Below, in pieces: positions 11,310 to 11,542 of a DNA stretch of 11,542 nt. Position 1 is the stretch's first letter; every line of letters starts with the position of its first letter. The DNA lies in assembly GCA_038046265.1 (NCBI GenBank), contig JBBSWN010000019.1, positions 1 through 11,542 on the forward strand, in the 5' to 3' direction. The translations under genes and the position numbers were made by a program. This stretch comes from JAGWAC01 sp038046265. Its GTDB lineage: Archaea > Nanobdellota > Nanobdellia > SCGC-AAA011-G17 > JACPIM01. The notes below the pieces were generated by a model that worked only from the letters and a program-made list of their open reading frames with translations, was not told the origin of the DNA and did no database searches.

Positions 11310-11542
11310 ATGACTGAAAAAAAGAGGAGAAGCTATATAAGCTTCAGTAAGTATCTTATTAAAGAGAAGGCTAGTTTACTGATTTATTTAATGATTTCTT
11401 TGACTTTTTTTGTACAAGTTCCCAAGGAGGCTTTTGCTCAAGGACAAGAAGCCTGCTGTGAAAAGACTAAAACTGGAGATTATTGTGTTTATACAACAAA
11501 AAGCAACTGCGACGGTAATTTTAAGACAAATAATGCAAGATG
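11310..11542 (+). CDS. secreted cysteine-rich protein, N-terminal part (runs off the window)
   Basis: From the ATG at 11310 the frame is open to the window end (77 codons). A basic N-terminus (MTEKKRRSYISFSKYLIKEK) is followed by a hydrophobic core (about 21-36) and a likely signal peptidase site after AFA at 41-43, leaving a mature protein beginning QGQEACCEKTKTGDYC. Cysteines at 49, 50, 59 and 67 give a CC-x8-C-x7-C pattern. I have the impression that similar CCEKT-x-x-G-x-x-C openings occur in large secreted proteins of Pacearchaeota and Woesearchaeota, where they may form disulfide-stabilised surface domains; that is memory and was not searched. The size and function of the full protein are unknown. 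Confidence 0.75.
   Translation, partial: MTEKKRRSYISFSKYLIKEKASLLIYLMISLTFFVQVPKEAFAQGQEACCEKTKTGDYCVYTTKSNCDGNFKTNNAR

Noticed and set aside
1..11542. Mobile element, prophage or integration site
   Set aside because: No transposase, integrase, terminal inverted repeats or tRNA-end duplication was seen. The toxin-antitoxin pair alone does not show mobility.

Overview
The window is AT-rich and clearly archaeal. It carries RNA polymerase subunit L (rpoL), transcription factor S (TFS), the PCNA sliding clamp, an archaeal MBF1-type regulator and a Ser/His/Asp-type signal peptidase. Proteins are short and rich in Lys/Glu/Asn/Ile, genes abut or overlap, and most transcription units start with a TATA box about 26-32 nt before the start codon. 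A small-genome DPANN archaeon (Pacearchaeota/Woesearchaeota-like) is my best inference; no rRNA is present to prove it. I see no tRNA, rRNA, IS element or CRISPR array.

Layout. 1-1626 (+): a possible tail of an upstream gene, an unrecognised protein made of two near-identical ~98-residue units, a small unknown protein, and the chromosome-segregation protein ScpB. 1623-2324 (-): a family-2 glycosyltransferase, tail-to-tail with scpB. A compact + operon starts from a TATA element shared with that glycosyltransferase (2393-5597): a membrane processive-type glycosyltransferase, a membrane-anchored thioredoxin-fold protein without CXXC, aMBF1, a METTL5-like N6-adenine RNA methylase, and a 95-residue unknown protein. 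Then follow rpoL, a signal peptidase, TFS and PCNA, separated by spacers filled with short stem-loop repeats.

7938-11219 (-): an HD-domain dNTPase-like protein (meeting PCNA 1 nt apart), an APC-family amino-acid permease, and a RelE-type toxin with its DUF2683-like antitoxin upstream, the last three in one likely operon. At 11310 (+) a secreted cysteine-rich protein begins and runs off the window.

Working together: rpoL, TFS and PCNA are core transcription and replication parts, and TFS and PCNA appear to use twin promoters (identical 12-mer at identical distance from ATG). The two glycosyltransferases, the thioredoxin-like protein, the signal peptidase and the secreted protein relate to the cell surface. 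The permease fits a host- or community-dependent lifestyle.

The least explained signals are the stem-loop repeats that begin 0-3 nt after the stop codons of rpoL, the signal peptidase gene and TFS. They share a 10-bp / 3-nt / 10-bp geometry with differing sequences. The duplicated protein at 106-789 is the other main puzzle. No complete new defence or mobile system is evident.
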